The notes: generated by a model from the letters alone, not told the origin. Numbered from the stretch's first letter, positions 1-9,594 are shown. The stretch is DNA of 37,623 bases from DATBDM01 sp036269915 (GCA_036269915.1 DATBDM010000188.1:1-37623), one strand, 5' to 3'. A program made the numbers and translations.

Positions 1-20
1 TGAGTATGAGAACCGCCGGT

Positions 21-42
21 GACCCGCGCGCTCGCGCGGGTC
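21..42. terminator. GC-rich hairpin, possible terminator of an upstream gene
   Basis: Two 10-base arms (21-30 and 33-42) pair perfectly around a two-base centre, which in practice gives an 8-bp stem with a small loop. No T-run follows on either strand, so this is only a candidate intrinsic or rho-assisted terminator for a gene that ends left of the window. Confidence 0.45.
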
Positions 43-83
43 AACGGTCGCACTGACAGCGACTCCCTTGGAGGGGGTGCTCG

Positions 84-249
84 ATGCGTCCTCACACGTT
101 GAGGCGGGCTGCGTTGGCCGGTGTGATGACGGGCATCGACCGGCAAGCGTCTGAAGCCGGGCCGCTACCAGGTCACGCTGCGCGCGATCGGCAAGCAGCA
201 CCGCATCCTCGGGACGACGAAGGCGGTGACGATCCGCGTGCGCCGCTGA
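84..249 (+). pseudogene. Remnant of a secreted protein gene (N-terminus joined out of frame to C-terminus)
   Basis: A strong Shine-Dalgarno (GGAGGGGG, 70-77) precedes ATG 84. The first ~17 codons read like a signal-peptide start: MRPHTLRR followed by Ala/Leu/Val. A different frame (130-249) then encodes a convincing protein end, KRLKPGRYQVTLRAIGK and onward, finishing VTIRVRR at TGA 247-249. This resembles the last beta-strands of Ig-like or fibronectin-like domains in actinobacterial secreted proteins. A stop at 127-129 in that frame, and the absence of any start codon after it, mean the tail cannot be translated alone. The simplest reading is an internal deletion that fused the two ends of one gene out of frame, with the junction near 127-145. 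A sequencing error is unlikely to explain it because a whole protein body is missing. The +1 frame stays open to 452 but its composition is not protein-like. Confidence 0.5.
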
Positions 250-298
250 GGCGCGTCGCCCGTCGCGGCGCGCGCCCACCGGGCACACGCCGCGGCGG

Positions 299-304
299 TA
301 GCGT
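299..304 (+). promoter_or_regulatory. -10 hexamer TAGCGT, leaderless promoter
   Basis: TAGCGT ends 6 bases before ATG 311, which puts the expected transcription start on the A of the start codon. No Shine-Dalgarno is present. Confidence 0.5.
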
Positions 305-310
305 CGCCGC

Positions 311-1666
311 ATGCCGACCATCGATCGCACGCGCCTGGAGGCGCTGCTCGCCGCCGAGCTCGAGGCCTTCGCCGCGGCCCACCCGCGTTCCCGCGAGCTG
401 CACGAGCGCGCCGCCTCGAGCCTGCTCGGCGGCGTGCCGATGCCGTGGATGATGCGCTGGGCGGGCGGCTTCCCGATCGCCGCGTCGCGCGCCGAGGGCG
501 CGCACATCACCGACATCGACGGGCACGAGTACCTCGATCTGTGCCTGGGCGACACGGGCGCGATGACCGGCCACGCCCCGGAGCCGGTGTGGCGGGCGGC
601 GGGCTCGCGGCTCAAGCGCGGCACGACGATGATGCTGCCGACCGAGGACGCGGCCGTGGTCGGCGAGCAGCTGTCCGCGCGCTTCGGGCTGCCGCGCTGG
701 CTGTTCACGCTCAGCGCGACCGACTCAAACCGGACGGCGATCCGGATCGCGCGCGAGGTCACCGGCCGCCCGAAGGTCCTCGTCTACTCCTACTGCTACC
801 ACGGCTCCGTGGACGAGGCGCTCGCCGTCAACGAGGGCGGCCGCACCGTCGCGCGCGCGGGCAACGTCGGCGCGCCGGTCGACGTCGCGGAGACGACCCG
901 CGCCGTCGAGTTCAACGACCTCGACGGGCTCGAGGAGGCACTCGGTCACGGCGACGTCGCGGTGGTGCTCGCCGAGCCGGCGATGACCAACATCGGCATC
1001 GTCCCGCCGGCGCAGGGCTACCACGACGCGCTGCGCCTGCTCACGCGCGAGGCCGGCACGCTGCTGCTGATCGACGAGACGCACACGCTCTCCGCCGGGC
1101 CTGGCGGCTGCACGCGCGCATGGGGCCTCGAGCCGGATCTGGTCACGGTCGGCAAGGCGATCGCCGGCGGCGTGCCCGCGGCGGCGCTCGGGCTCTCCGG
1201 CGAGGTCGTCGAGCGGATGTGGGCCAGCGACGACGCCGACTGGGAGGACGTCGGGGGCGTCGGCGGCACGCTGGCCGGCAACGCGCTGTCGCTCGCCGCC
1301 GCGCGCGCGGCGCTGGAGCAGGTGCTGACCGAGGATGGGTTCGCGCACGCGATCGCCGTCGCCACGCGCCTGCGCGAGGGCATCGAGGACGTCATCGCCA
1401 CGCGCGCGCTGCCCTGGCACGCGGTCCAGCTCGGCTGCCGCGCCGAATACCGCTTCGCGCCCCAGCCTGCGCGCACGGGCACCGAGGCGGCGGCGCAGGG
1501 CGACGACACGCTCGAGCGCTTCCTGCACCTGTACGCGCTCAACCGGGGCGTGCTGATCACGCCGTTCCACAACATGGTGCTGTGCTCGCCGGTCACGCCG
1601 CCGGACGCCTCCGAACGCCACACCGAGGTGTTCGCCGGCGGGGTCGACGCGCTGCTATCCGATTGA
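311..1666 (+). CDS. Class III PLP-dependent aminotransferase (glutamate-1-semialdehyde aminomutase-like)
   Basis: 451 residues, the usual length for fold-type I class III aminotransferases. Visible features are the substrate/cofactor segment around 64-85 (ITDIDGHEYLDLCLGD), the TLSATDSNRTAIRIAR cofactor-phosphate loop (133-148), YCYHG (161-165), LIDETHT with the PLP-ring aspartate D255, and VTVGKAIAGG with the Schiff-base lysine K282. Glutamate-1-semialdehyde aminomutases usually have GSEA where this protein has SATDSN, and no other heme gene is nearby. A transaminase of unknown amino donor is therefore as likely as HemL itself. The start is supported by a -10 element at leaderless distance. 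The stop (1664-1666) overlaps the TTG start of the next small gene, indicating translational coupling. Confidence 0.88.
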   Translation: MPTIDRTRLEALLAAELEAFAAAHPRSRELHERAASSLLGGVPMPWMMRWAGGFPIAASRAEGAHITDIDGHEYLDLCLGDTGAMTGHAPEPVWRAAGSRLKRGTTMMLPTEDAAVVGEQLSARFGLPRWLFTLSATDSNRTAIRIAREVTGRPKVLVYSYCYHGSVDEALAVNEGGRTVARAGNVGAPVDVAETTRAVEFNDLDGLEEALGHGDVAVVLAEPAMTNIGIVPPAQGYHDALRLLTREAGTLLLIDETHTLSAGPGGCTRAWGLEPDLVTVGKAIAGGVPAAALGLSGEVVERMWASDDADWEDVGGVGGTLAGNALSLAAARAALEQVLTEDGFAHAIAVATRLREGIEDVIATRALPWHAVQLGCRAEYRFAPQPARTGTEAAAQGDDTLERFLHLYALNRGVLITPFHNMVLCSPVTPPDASERHTEVFAGGVDALLSD

Positions 1667-1929
1667 CCCACTACGTCGACCCCAGCGACCTCGCGTCGCT
1701 GCGCCGCATCACCGTCGAGACCGCCGACGACGCGCTGACCGTCGGCCACGCCGAGCTGCACCCCGACCCCCCGGCGGAGGTCCTCACGCTCGCCGGCGCC
1801 GCGGCGCTGCTGCAGGTGGCGGCCGACGACGTCGAGGCGCTGGCCGAGTCCGGCGAGCTGCCGGGCCGCAAGGTCGGCGGGGAGTGGCGCTTCGCGCGCG
1901 ACGCCGTCCTGCGCTGGCTGGCCGGCTAG
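1663..1929 (+). CDS. Small excisionase/MerR-type helix-turn-helix protein
   Basis: 88 residues if started at TTG 1663, which overlaps the aminotransferase stop as TTGA. Residues about 37-88 (EVLTLAGAAALL through GRKVGGEWRFARDAVLRWLAG) match the HTH_17/excisionase-like DNA-binding fold: a helix-turn-helix followed by the GxWRF strand and a terminal RWL helix. The N-terminal ~35 residues are unassigned. The overlap with the aminotransferase suggests joint expression, and the protein may regulate that gene or act elsewhere. The start is uncertain because no ATG or GTG lies between 1663 and the HTH core, which makes TTG the best choice. Confidence 0.7.
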   Translation: MTHYVDPSDLASLRRITVETADDALTVGHAELHPDPPAEVLTLAGAAALLQVAADDVEALAESGELPGRKVGGEWRFARDAVLRWLAG

Positions 1930-2122
1930 GCGTCAGCTCCGGAGCACGTTGGTCGTCCGGGCCTCCTTGGAGGCGGAGTGCCGCTCCCCGCCAGGGAGGG
2001 GGCGGGGTGCGCCGACGTGGGTCACGGCGCCGACCACCGTGGCCGGCTCGCTGCGCGCGCTCCCGCAACTGCCCCGAACGCCCGCCCCGGCGCCTCGCTA
2101 CCCGGCTTCGCCGGCGCGGCGG
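1930..2122. other. Convergent intergenic region with small dyads
   Basis: No gene is visible. It contains GCCTCC-TT-GGAGGC, a CCCCGCC...GGCGGGG dyad, and a short CCGGC...GCCGG hairpin at 2102-2114 just beyond the stop of the minus-strand gene. None has a T-run. Together they may terminate the two converging transcripts. Confidence 0.35.
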
Positions 2123-2587
2123 TCAGCCGTCCGGGCGCTCGACGCGCGTGCGCTCGAGCCGGCGGCGCTCGCGCCGCGGCGGCTCCTCCACGCCGAGTGC
2201 CGTGCGCACCAGCATCGAGAACAGGCCGATGCCGGTGCCGAGCAGCACCCAGCCGGGCCAGAAGCCGCCGCCGTCGCTCGGGCCGCCGGTCGCGAGCCAG
2301 ACCACGATGCAGACGACGTTGACCACGATGAAGGTCGCGAGCCGCTGGCGGAGGTGCTGCGAGCGCCACCCCGACGGAGGCGCCGGAGACGCCGGCGCGG
2401 CCGCGGGAGCGGTCGGCAGGTCGCCCGTCAGCGGCACGAGGTCGCCGACCGTCCTGGCACCGTAGGCCGCGCCGAGGCGCTCCTCGAGCTCGTCAGCGTC
2501 GAGCCGGCCTTCGGCCGCCGCGGTCCGCAGCCGCTCGGCGACGGCCTCGCGCTCCACGTCGGATGCCCGCTGCGCCGGATCTGCCAT
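2123..2587 (-). CDS. DUF1707 domain protein with two membrane segments
   Basis: 154 residues. The N-terminus (MADPAQRASDVEREAVAERL, then EGRLDADELEERLGAAYGARTVGDLVPLTGDLP) is a clear DUF1707 domain (SHOCT-like helical hairpin), common in actinobacterial membrane proteins. A Pro/Ala linker leads to two predicted transmembrane helices, LATFIVVNVVCIVVWLATGG and FWPGWVLLGTGIGLFSMLVR, and a basic C-terminal tail. The function of the family is not known; membrane-stress or regulatory roles are guesses. The start is chosen where the DUF1707 motif begins, and a TACGCT -10 lies 7 bases upstream on the minus strand. It is divergent from hsp20. Confidence 0.85.
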   Translation of the reverse strand: MADPAQRASDVEREAVAERLRTAAAEGRLDADELEERLGAAYGARTVGDLVPLTGDLPTAPAAAPASPAPPSGWRSQHLRQRLATFIVVNVVCIVVWLATGGPSDGGGFWPGWVLLGTGIGLFSMLVRTALGVEEPPRRERRRLERTRVERPDG

Positions 2588-2594
2588 CCGCGCG

Positions 2595-2600
2595 AGCGTA
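2595..2600 (-). promoter_or_regulatory. -10 hexamer TACGCT for the DUF1707 gene
   Basis: On the minus strand TACGCT is followed by 7 bases and then ATG (2587). This fits a leaderless start or one with a single leader base. Confidence 0.45.
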
Positions 2601-2635
2601 GCGCCGGTCGCCGTGCGCTTGGGTGAGGCCAGCAC

Positions 2636-2641
2636 TACCCT
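2636..2641 (+). promoter_or_regulatory. -10 hexamer TACCCT for hsp20-lon
   Basis: TACCCT lies 6 bases before GTG 2648 and 3 before GTG 2645, so it favours 2648 as a leaderless start. No clean HAIR (HspR) or CIRCE (HrcA) operator is seen. Confidence 0.45.
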
Positions 2642-2647
2642 GCGGTG

Positions 2648-3087
2648 GTGGCCCCGGATCGCGACCTGTTCGCAAACTTCGAGCGCATGCGCCGGGAGAT
2701 GGACGAGCTGTTCGGAGACGTCCTCTCGCCCAGCCGCCGCGGCGGCTTCACGCCCGCGGTCGACGTCTACTACGCCGCCGATCCGCCCCGCGCGGTCGTG
2801 CAGGCCGACCTCGCCGGCGTCGACCCCGCGCACGTCGCCCTCGAGGTCCGCGGGCGCGAGCTCGTGATCGCCGGCCGCCGCCGGCCCGCCCCGCGCGACG
2901 AGCAGCGCGTCTACCAGCAGCTCGAGATCGGCTCGGGGGCGTTCCGGCGCGTCGTGGAGCTCGGGGCCGATGTCGACGAGGAGCGCACGCGCGCGACCTA
3001 CGAGGACGGGATGCTCGTGGTCGAGCTGCCGCTCGTCCGCCGCGCCGTTCGCTCCGTGCCCGTGCGGGCGCCGCGGGACGGCGAGCG

Positions 3088-3091
<4 letters not shown>
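2648..3091 (+). CDS. Hsp20/alpha-crystallin small heat shock protein
   Basis: 147 residues from GTG 2648 (148 from GTG 2645). The N-terminal arm DLFANFERMRREMDELFGD and the alpha-crystallin beta-sandwich (about 36-130) are typical. They include VVQADLAGVDPAHVALEVRGRELVIAG and the closing strand YEDGMLVVELPLV, close to the family A-x-x-x-x-G-V-L signature with GMLVVELP. The protein should be an ATP-independent holdase that keeps unfolded proteins soluble. Its stop overlaps the lon start (ATGA, 3088-3091), so holdase and protease are translated from one message. This is a sensible proteostasis pairing. Confidence 0.88.
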
Positions 3092-5469
<2,378 letters not shown>

Positions 5470-5494
5470 GGCATTCCGATCCGCGTTCGCGGGG

Positions 5495-5500
5495 TATGCT
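5495..5500 (+). promoter_or_regulatory. -10 hexamer TATGCT
   Basis: TATGCT lies about 40 bases before ATG 5541. Unlike its neighbours this gene therefore has a leader, and a Shine-Dalgarno (GAGAGGG, 5530-5536) is present to match. Confidence 0.45.
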
Positions 5501-5540
5501 CGGCAACTGAGCCCGAAACTCCGAACCGCGAGAGGGTGGT

Positions 5541-6035
5541 ATGGCAGCGAAGAAGAAGGCGGCCAAGGCCCAGAAGGCCGCCATGAAGGCCAGGTACAAC
5601 CCCTACGTGCAGAAGCTCATCGACGATGAGGACCTGCGCGACAACGTCGTCGAGGCCTACGAGGCCCTGCGCGGTGCGTACGGTCGTATGTCGAACGGCA
5701 AGTCGACCACGGACCAGATCTTCGACGACAAGAAGCTCCAGAAGCAGATCAAGGAGGCGTCGAGCAACCTCCGCGACGTCGCCGTCGCGCTCCACGAGGC
5801 GCCGAAGAAGCAGCGTTCCGGCGGTTTCGGCCGGATCCTGCTCGTCGGCATCGTGGGCGCCGGTCTCGCGCTCGCGCTCTCCGAAGGTCTGCGCAAGAAG
5901 GTCCTCGACGCCCTGTTCGGCGCCGAGGAGGAGTTCGAGTACACCTCGACGACCTCGAGCCCGACGACGGCGAACGCCGCGTCCGGCAACTCCGGGGCGG
6001 CGAGCAGCACGGCCGGGACCACCCCCGCCGGCTGA
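5541..6035 (+). CDS. Single-pass membrane protein of unknown function, Lys/Ala-rich N-terminus
   Basis: 164 residues, not recognised. It starts with a basic, helical MAAKKKAAKAQKAAMKARYN tract. A soluble helical segment (about 20-90) follows, then one transmembrane helix (98-113, ILLVGIVGAGLALALS), a short amphipathic stretch (LRKKVLDALFG) and a Ser/Thr/Ala-rich tail (135-164). The layout loosely resembles YtxH-like membrane-anchored proteins, but no signature confirms this. It has its own promoter and ribosome-binding site and ends at a strong bidirectional terminator, so it appears monocistronic. Confidence 0.8.
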   Translation: MAAKKKAAKAQKAAMKARYNPYVQKLIDDEDLRDNVVEAYEALRGAYGRMSNGKSTTDQIFDDKKLQKQIKEASSNLRDVAVALHEAPKKQRSGGFGRILLVGIVGAGLALALSEGLRKKVLDALFGAEEEFEYTSTTSSPTTANAASGNSGAASSTAGTTPAG

Positions 6036-6063
6036 CCCGCGCGGGCCACGCGGTCGGAGTCGT

Positions 6064-6089
6064 GAAGGGCGCCCATCGGGGCGCCCTTC
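6064..6089. terminator. Bidirectional intrinsic terminator
   Basis: A 10-bp perfect stem, GAAGGGCGCC (6064-6073) with GGCGCCCTTC (6080-6089), encloses a 6-base loop. It is followed on the plus strand by CTCGTTT. It sits between two converging genes and is the best terminator in the window. Confidence 0.85.
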
Positions 6090-6105
6090 CTCGTTTGAGC
6101 CTGGC

Positions 6106-6474
6106 CTAGAAGGGCCCGAGGTTCCAGTACAGCGCCGCGAGGACCGCCGCGGCGATCGCCGCCGCGCCCGCGACCGTCCCGGCGACGCGCTGGGCGGTGG
6201 AGGCGTTGGCGGCCTTCTCCTGCGCGACCTGTGCCTGGGTGAGCGCGCGGTCGAGCGCCCGCTCGGCCCAGGTGAACTCGAGCGCCAGCATGCCGAGCCC
6301 GACCGGGATCACCAAGAACGCCGGGCCGGGCGTGACGAGCATGACGATGCCGGCGACCAGCACGAGCGCGCCGGCGACGCCGAACGCGACGCGGTAGGCC
6401 GGATGGCGGTTGCGGTGCTCGGCCCGCCGCGCCTCGAGCCGCTCGATGAGCTTGGGACGGGGACGCTCGGACAT
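6106..6474 (-). CDS. PGPGW/TIGR02611-like small transmembrane protein
   Basis: 122 residues from ATG 6474 (an in-frame ATG at 6492 would add six). A basic N-terminus (MSERPRPKLIERLEARRAEH) leads to a membrane segment (about 28-47). The conserved TPGPAFLVIPVGLGMLALEF stretch, typical of the TIGR02611/PGPGW family, and a final membrane helix (about 96-117) follow. The function of the family is unknown. A charged helical segment (AERALDRALTQAQVAQEKA) separates the helices. It converges with the preceding gene over a shared terminator. Confidence 0.8.
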   Translation of the reverse strand: MSERPRPKLIERLEARRAEHRNRHPAYRVAFGVAGALVLVAGIVMLVTPGPAFLVIPVGLGMLALEFTWAERALDRALTQAQVAQEKAANASTAQRVAGTVAGAAAIAAAVLAALYWNLGPF

Positions 6475-6521
6475 GAGAGCGGAGTGTGCCAAACCGAACC
6501 ATTCGGGCTCCTAAGGAGCGG

Positions 6522-6527
6522 TAGCGT
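6522..6527 (+). promoter_or_regulatory. -10 hexamer TAGCGT for the ABC exporter
   Basis: TAGCGT lies 7 bases before ATG 6535, a leaderless spacing. An alternative reading uses AAGGAG (6513-6518) as Shine-Dalgarno for an in-frame GTG at 6526, which would add three residues. Confidence 0.4.
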
Positions 6528-6534
6528 GCGGACG

Positions 6535-7497
6535 ATGCCCCAAGAGCTCGCCATCGAGGCGCGCGGCATCGAGAAGAGCTTCGGCTCGGTGCGTGCCCTC
6601 TGCGGCGTCGACCTCGACGCTCCGGCGGGGAGCGTGCTCGGACTGCTCGGCCCGAACGGCGCCGGCAAGACGACCATGGTGCGCATCCTCGCCACCCTCC
6701 TCAAGCCCGACGGCGGGACCGCGCGCGTCGCGGGACTCGACGCGGTCAAGCAGGCCGCCGCGCTGCGCGCCCGGATCGGCCTGGCCGGCCAGTACGCCGC
6801 CGTCGACGAGAACCTGACCGGTTTCGAGAACCTCGAGATGGTCGGCCGCCTGTACCACCTCGGCCGTGATGTCGCGCGCGAGCGCGCCCACGAGCTGCTC
6901 GAGCAGTTCGAGCTCTCCGACGCCGCCGACCGCCCGACCAAGACCTACTCGGGCGGCATGCGCCGGCGGCTCGACCTCGGCGCGGCCCTCGTCGCGCGCC
7001 CGCCCGTGCTGTTCCTCGACGAGCCGACCACGGGCCTCGACCCGCGCAGCCGGCTCGGGCTGTGGGAGACGATCGAGGCGCGCGTGGCGGAGGGAACGAC
7101 CGTGCTGCTCACCACCCAGTACCTCGACGAGGCCGACCGGCTGGCCGACAGCATCGCCGTCATCGATCACGGCAGGGTCATCGCCGAGGGGACCTCCGAC
7201 GAGCTCAAGGACCGCGTCGGCGGCGAGCGGCTCGAGGTCCATCTCGACGAGGACACCGACCCGAGCGTCGCCGTCGAGGCGCTGCGGCCGATGGCCGCCG
7301 ACGAGCCGAGCGTGGACGGCGACATGGTGCGCGTCCCGATCAAGGCGCGCGCGGGCGCGATCGTCGAGGCGGTCCGCCGGCTCGACGAGGCGGGCGCGGG
7401 CGTCGCGGACGTCGCGGTCCGGCGCCCGACGCTCGACGACGTGTTCATCGCGCTCACCGGCCGCGCGGCCGAGGACGTCGAGGAGGTGGCGGCATGA
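6535..7497 (+). CDS. ABC-2 type exporter ATP-binding protein (DrrA family)
   Basis: 320 residues. Walker A is GPNGAGKTT (39-47), the signature is YSGGM (138-142), and Walker B is VLFLDEPTTGLDP with D162/E163. The DrrA-type C-terminal extension (about 215-320, ending in VRRPTLDDVFIALTGRAAED) is present. The protein should hydrolyse ATP to drive the permease encoded immediately downstream. DrrA-family pumps export hydrophobic drugs, antibiotics or lipids, and the substrate here cannot be read from sequence. The stop overlaps the permease start as ATGA (7494-7497), as expected for a two-gene transporter. Confidence 0.93.
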   Translation: MPQELAIEARGIEKSFGSVRALCGVDLDAPAGSVLGLLGPNGAGKTTMVRILATLLKPDGGTARVAGLDAVKQAAALRARIGLAGQYAAVDENLTGFENLEMVGRLYHLGRDVARERAHELLEQFELSDAADRPTKTYSGGMRRRLDLGAALVARPPVLFLDEPTTGLDPRSRLGLWETIEARVAEGTTVLLTTQYLDEADRLADSIAVIDHGRVIAEGTSDELKDRVGGERLEVHLDEDTDPSVAVEALRPMAADEPSVDGDMVRVPIKARAGAIVEAVRRLDEAGAGVADVAVRRPTLDDVFIALTGRAAEDVEEVAA

Positions 7498-8267
7498 GCG
7501 CCCTGGCCGCCAACGTCTCCGACACCCTGGTGCTGGCCCGCCGCAACCTGCTGCGGATCCCCCGCCAGCCTGACCTGCTGCTCGCGTTCACCGTGCAGCC
7601 GATCATGTTCGTGCTGCTGTTCGTGTACGTGTTCGGCGGGGCGATCTCGACGCCCGGCTACGACTACGTCGACTTCCTGATGCCCGGCATCATCACCCAG
7701 TCGATCGCCTTCGGCGGGTTCGTGACCGCCGTGGGCCTCAACGAGGACCTCAAGAAGGGCCTGATCGACCGCTTCCGCTCGCTGCCGATGTCGCGCTCGG
7801 CGGTGCTGGCGGGCCGCACGCTGGCCGACGTCGCGACGAACGTGCTCTCGCTGGTGGTCCTCGTCGGCGTCGGCATGATCGCCGGCTTCGACTTCAAGTC
7901 GAGCCCGGGGGAGGTCGTGCTCGGCTTCGTGCTGATCCTGATGTTCGGCTACGCGTTCTCGTGGTTCTTCGCGTGGATCGGCCTGCTCGTGTCCTCGCCC
8001 GAGGCAGCGAACTCGGTCGGCTTCATCGCGATCTTCCCGCTGACGTTCGCGTCCTCGGCGTTCGTGCCGGTCGACTCGATGCCGAGCGCCCTGCAGGCGT
8101 TCGCCAAGGTCAACCCGTTCACGATCGTCACCGACGCGATGCGCGCGCTGTGGGTCGGCGCTCCGGCCGGCAACTCGGTGTGGGGCGCGTTCGCGTGGAC
8201 GATCGGACTGATCGTCGTCTTCGCGCCGCTCGCGGTGTCGCGCTACCGGCGCGTCTCGACGGCCTGA
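7494..8267 (+). CDS. ABC-2 type permease (DrrB family)
   Basis: 257 residues with about six membrane helices, among them LLLAFTVQPIMFVLLFVYVFGG, VLSLVVLVGVGMIAGFDF, VVLGFVLILMFGYAFSWFF and the C-terminal FAWTIGLIVVFAPLAV. The DLKKGLIDRFRSLPMSRSAVLAGR coupling region and the EAANSVGFIAIFPLTFASSAFVP segment are typical of DrrB/ABC-2 permeases. It pairs with the ATPase just upstream. Its TGA (8265-8267) directly abuts the stop of the converging gene, so the two stops form the palindrome TGATCA with no space for a terminator. Confidence 0.92.
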   Translation: MSALAANVSDTLVLARRNLLRIPRQPDLLLAFTVQPIMFVLLFVYVFGGAISTPGYDYVDFLMPGIITQSIAFGGFVTAVGLNEDLKKGLIDRFRSLPMSRSAVLAGRTLADVATNVLSLVVLVGVGMIAGFDFKSSPGEVVLGFVLILMFGYAFSWFFAWIGLLVSSPEAANSVGFIAIFPLTFASSAFVPVDSMPSALQAFAKVNPFTIVTDAMRALWVGAPAGNSVWGAFAWTIGLIVVFAPLAVSRYRRVSTA

Positions 8268-9545
8268 TCAGAAGATCCCGCGCGCCCGCCACAGGGCCCG
8301 CGGCGTCCCGCGCGGGCGCAGCCGTCCGGTCGCCAGCGCGCGCGCCGGGTCGAGCCGGCCCGCGATGATGTCGACCCAGGTCTCGTAGCCGCAGCGGACC
8401 TCGAGGTCGACGTGCGGTGCGCGACCCGCCGCGACCGCGCTCGAGCCGTTGTCGACGCGCAGGTGCCAGGGCTCGGCGTCGGCGAACTCCCATTGGACGG
8501 TGAACGGACCGGCGGGCGCGGTGCGGTGGTCGACGGCACGGCGCATCGAGTCGAACAGCAAGGCCATCGTCTCGGGGTCGCGCTGCGGCGGGCCGGTCTT
8601 CTCGCCCAGCAGGCCCGACTGGAGCATCGCGATGCCGCGCCGCGCGCGGTCGGGGACCGGCAGGTCGACGGGGTAGGGCTGCGGTCCCGGGAGCGAAGCG
8701 ACCGGGAGCCCGGCGGCGCGCATCTTCGCCTCGAACGAGCGCGCGCCCTCCTCGTAGATCTCCTCGACCGTGAAGCCGAAGCACTCCGTGTAGGAGCGGT
8801 CCCAGTGCGGCGGGACGAAGACCGCGAGCGAGTAGGGGAGGACCTCGCGCAGCATGTCGGCGACCGCGTCGGGGACCTCGAGGTCCTCCTGCGCCAGGTC
8901 GTGCAGCAGCTTGACGCCGAAGCCGATGTGGCGCTGCTCGTCGAGCGCGACGTTGCGCATGCCGGCGCGGAAGCCGGGGAGCAGGTCGCGCTGCTCGAGG
9001 TAGCTCGCGATGAAGTGCTGGCCGGGCTGGGCGAGCGTCGCCTCGACGACGATGTGGTACATCGTCACGGCGCGGGCCAGCGCGGTCCGCGAGCGGTCCG
9101 TGCGCAGCTCGCCGGTGATGCGGTCGAGCATCTCGAAGGTCTTCACGAAGCCCCAGGTCAGCTGCGGCCGGGTGGCCTCGAGCGCGGACGCGATCGTGCC
9201 GTCGCCCGCCTCGACGACCTCGCGCATGAAGCGGTGGAAGAACACCGAGTGGCGCGCCTCGTCGACCTGCTGGGTGGTGAGGAAGTACTTCTGCTCCTCG
9301 CGCGGGGCGGCGTCGATGAACGGCGCGAGGTCGTCGGCGACCGCGTCCTCGCCGTGGAAGAAGAGGCTGTAGTTCCACAGCGCGGCGGCCCGCTGCAGAT
9401 CGGTGAACTCGGTATGCCACTGCTCGCGGTCCGCGCTGAAGTCGAGCTCGGTCGCCGACCAGTTGCCGCGCTCCCAGCGCGCGTACAGGTCCGTGTAGGA
9501 GATCTGCTGGGTGGCCGAGCTGGGACGGTCGGCGGTCGCGCTCAT
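8268..9545 (-). CDS. Diiron ferritin-like (RNR R2-like) protein fused to an SCP2-like domain
   Basis: 425 residues. Residues about 40-300 form a ferritin-like four-helix bundle with a complete set of carboxylate-bridged diiron ligands: E66 (HGED), E96/H99 (DEARH), E168 (VVEA) and E203/H206 (DEQRH). Relatives are annotated as ribonucleotide reductase small-subunit-like or R2-like oxidases. No large RNR subunit is present, so an oxidase or desaturase role is more plausible than dNTP synthesis. Residues about 330-425 resemble the SCP2 sterol-carrier fold (VQWEFADAEPWHLRVDNG, then a W-x-D-I-I-A-G-R-L-D-P-A-R-A segment). That fold could bind a lipid substrate for the diiron site. ATG 9545 has a leaderless -10 (TACCGT) and a 14-bp palindrome upstream. 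Confidence 0.82.
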   Translation of the reverse strand: MSATADRPSSATQQISYTDLYARWERGNWSATELDFSADREQWHTEFTDLQRAAALWNYSLFFHGEDAVADDLAPFIDAAPREEQKYFLTTQQVDEARHSVFFHRFMREVVEAGDGTIASALEATRPQLTWGFVKTFEMLDRITGELRTDRSRTALARAVTMYHIVVEATLAQPGQHFIASYLEQRDLLPGFRAGMRNVALDEQRHIGFGVKLLHDLAQEDLEVPDAVADMLREVLPYSLAVFVPPHWDRSYTECFGFTVEEIYEEGARSFEAKMRAAGLPVASLPGPQPYPVDLPVPDRARRGIAMLQSGLLGEKTGPPQRDPETMALLFDSMRRAVDHRTAPAGPFTVQWEFADAEPWHLRVDNGSSAVAAGRAPHVDLEVRCGYETWVDIIAGRLDPARALATGRLRPRGTPRALWRARGIF

Positions 9546-9551
9546 GCCCGA

Positions 9552-9557
9552 ACGGTA
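9552..9557 (-). promoter_or_regulatory. -10 hexamer TACCGT, leaderless promoter
   Basis: On the minus strand TACCGT is followed by 6 bases and then ATG 9545. It lies within nested dyads, CCCGAA...TTCGGG and GAACGG...CCGTTC. Confidence 0.55.
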
Positions 9558-9580
9558 CGCCTCCGTTCCATTCGGGCGGT

Positions 9581-9594
9581 GTGACGATCGTCAC
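9581..9594. promoter_or_regulatory. Perfect 14-bp palindrome, operator candidate
   Basis: GTGACGATCGTCAC reads identically on both strands. Its centre is about 42 bases upstream of the predicted start of the diiron-SCP2 gene, where activators or repressors commonly bind. It also overlaps the stop codon (9591-9593) of the acetyltransferase gene upstream. Confidence 0.55.

Noticed and set aside
6..56. 16-codon open frame starting ATG 6
   Set aside because: It is too short, lies across a hairpin, and has no ribosome-binding site or similarity.
2588..2647. HspR (HAIR) or HrcA (CIRCE) operator upstream of hsp20-lon
   Set aside because: CTTGGGT followed later by ACTACCCTG only faintly resembles HAIR (CTTGAGT-N7-ACTCAAG). 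There are too many mismatches to call.
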